Shown: one piece after another, positions 63,434-64,000 of the stretch
Position numbering within the stretch: position 1 is the stretch's first letter
How the letters are laid out: the number at the start of each line of letters is the position of its first letter
Origin: Candidatus Dechloromonas phosphorivorans
GTDB taxonomy: Bacteria; Pseudomonadota; Gammaproteobacteria; Burkholderiales; Rhodocyclaceae
Direction of reading: 5' to 3'
DNA: 64,000 nucleotides
Assembly (NCBI GenBank): GCA_016721185.1
Contig: JADKIP010000001.1
Location: 38,009-102,008 of the forward strand
Program-made: the position numbers and the translations under genes
The notes under the pieces: generated by a model
The model's input: the letters and a program-made list of their open reading frames with translations, nothing else
Told to the model about the DNA's origin: nothing
Database searches by the model: none

Positions 63434-64000
63434 ATGGCTATTACCCACGAAGAAAGAATGCAGAAGAAAAGACGTCATCGACAAAAGCAAGATTGCCGAT
63501 GCCCAGGAAGAGCGCGGCGTGCTGGTGATTAATACCGGGAACGGCAAGGGCAAGTCCTCTTCGGCTTTCGGCGTGGTTGCCCGCGCCCTCGGCTTACGGC
63601 CTCAAGGTCGGCGTTGTCCAGTTCGTCAAGGCCGCTCTGACACCGGCGAAGAAGTTTTTTCCGCCAGCAGCCCAATGTTGCCTGGCATGTGTGTGTCGGT
63701 GGCGAAGGCTTCACCTGGGAAACTTAAGGACAAGGGAAGCGCGATGCCAAGGCGGCGCAGGCGGCCTGGGGAAGTTGCCTGCAGCCACCTGGAGATGGCA
63801 AAAATCCACGGCCTCGTCGTCCTAGAAACGAAATGACTTAGCAACCTTCAGAAATACAACTGGCTGGATCTCCCCGATGCCATCGCTCACCAAGCCTGCG
63901 GTCCCGTCCGCAGATGCAGCGTCATCAAATCACCGGCCGTGGCGCACCGCAGGGGAAGCCACGCGATAGGGCCGATACGGTGGCGAAATCGGCAACGAAA
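63434..64000 (+). pseudogene. cobO: Cob(I)yrinic acid a,c-diamide adenosyltransferase CobO, frameshifted and cut by the window end
   Basis: Begins MAITHEERMQKK with AGGAG 7-11 bases upstream, inside the btuD stop region. Pieces in shifting frames read DVIDKSKIADAQEERGVLVINTGNGKGKSSSAFGVVARALG (P-loop NTGNGKGKSS, in part), LKVGVVQFVKA, TGEEVFF, NVAWHVCVGGEGFTWE and LVVLDE-like LVVLETK. Breaks occur near 63470, 63595, 63640 and beyond. It adenosylates the corrinoid, supplying adenosylcobalamin for methylmalonyl-CoA mutase. The 3' end lies beyond or close to base 64000. Confidence 0.7.

Overview
The window reads as chromosomal DNA of a GC-rich betaproteobacterium, most likely a member of the Rhodocyclales (Azonexus/Dechloromonas/Accumulibacter-like). 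This is inferred from the mix of a complete System I cytochrome c maturation operon ending in napF, a B12-dependent propionyl-CoA/methylmalonyl-CoA module, a biotin-independent malonate decarboxylase operon with a TRAP transporter, ActP/YjcH acetate uptake and a zapA-6S RNA locus. No rRNA or tRNA gene was seen, so the taxonomy rests on gene content and protein style only.

Layout. 1-4.1 kb: 3' part of a YjgR-type ATPase gene, a small membrane protein, a SulP permease and a haem-binding DUF3365 protein. 4.1-13.9 kb: accessory block with a broken toxin next to an intact antitoxin, a frameshifted IS4-type element, and a second IS (IS5/IS1182-like) that has landed in the signal peptide of a lipoprotein gene and itself carries two tandem group II introns; then the displaced FliL-like lipoprotein body and a VapC/Phd toxin-antitoxin pair. 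14-20 kb: photolyase, FMN reductase, a frameshifted gltS, a LysR regulator and a divergent EamA exporter. 20-25 kb: a 1673-residue multi-sensor GGDEF-EAL protein. 25.2-32.4 kb: ccmABCDEFGHI-napF. 32.6-35.3 kb: a DHH phosphoesterase and two uncharacterised genes. 35.4-43.1 kb: mcm-meaB-pccB-pccA with a divergent GntR/FCD regulator. 43.1-46 kb: actP-yjcH and a divergent enoyl-CoA hydratase. 46-56.8 kb: matPQM-like TRAP transporter, mdcACDEGBH and tauE on one strand, with a divergent MatR/MdcY-like regulator. 56.8-59.3 kb: zapB-like, zapA, 6S RNA, META-domain lipoprotein, EVE protein and a second TauE. 59.4-64 kb: a cobalamin riboswitch followed by btuB, btuC, an ATPase gene and cobO.

How the parts fit: propionate/odd-chain carbon enters as propionyl-CoA, is carboxylated by PccAB and isomerised by B12-dependent mutase, which MeaB protects; the riboswitch-controlled btuB-C-D-cobO cluster imports and adenosylates the corrinoid that this mutase needs. 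Malonate is imported by the TRAP system and decarboxylated to acetate, and acetate can also enter through ActP. The ccm operon supplies c-type cytochromes and NapF points to periplasmic nitrate reduction.

Two features of the raw sequence stand out. The 12-mer GTTGACCGCAGC (or its complement) occurs 13 times exactly, spread through ordinary genes in several reading frames and in intergenic gaps, against about 0.01 expected by chance. Second, single-base frameshifts are unusually common (IS4, IS5-like, both introns, gltS, btuB, btuC, ATPase, cobO) and become dense towards the right end, which looks at least partly like residual sequencing or assembly error.
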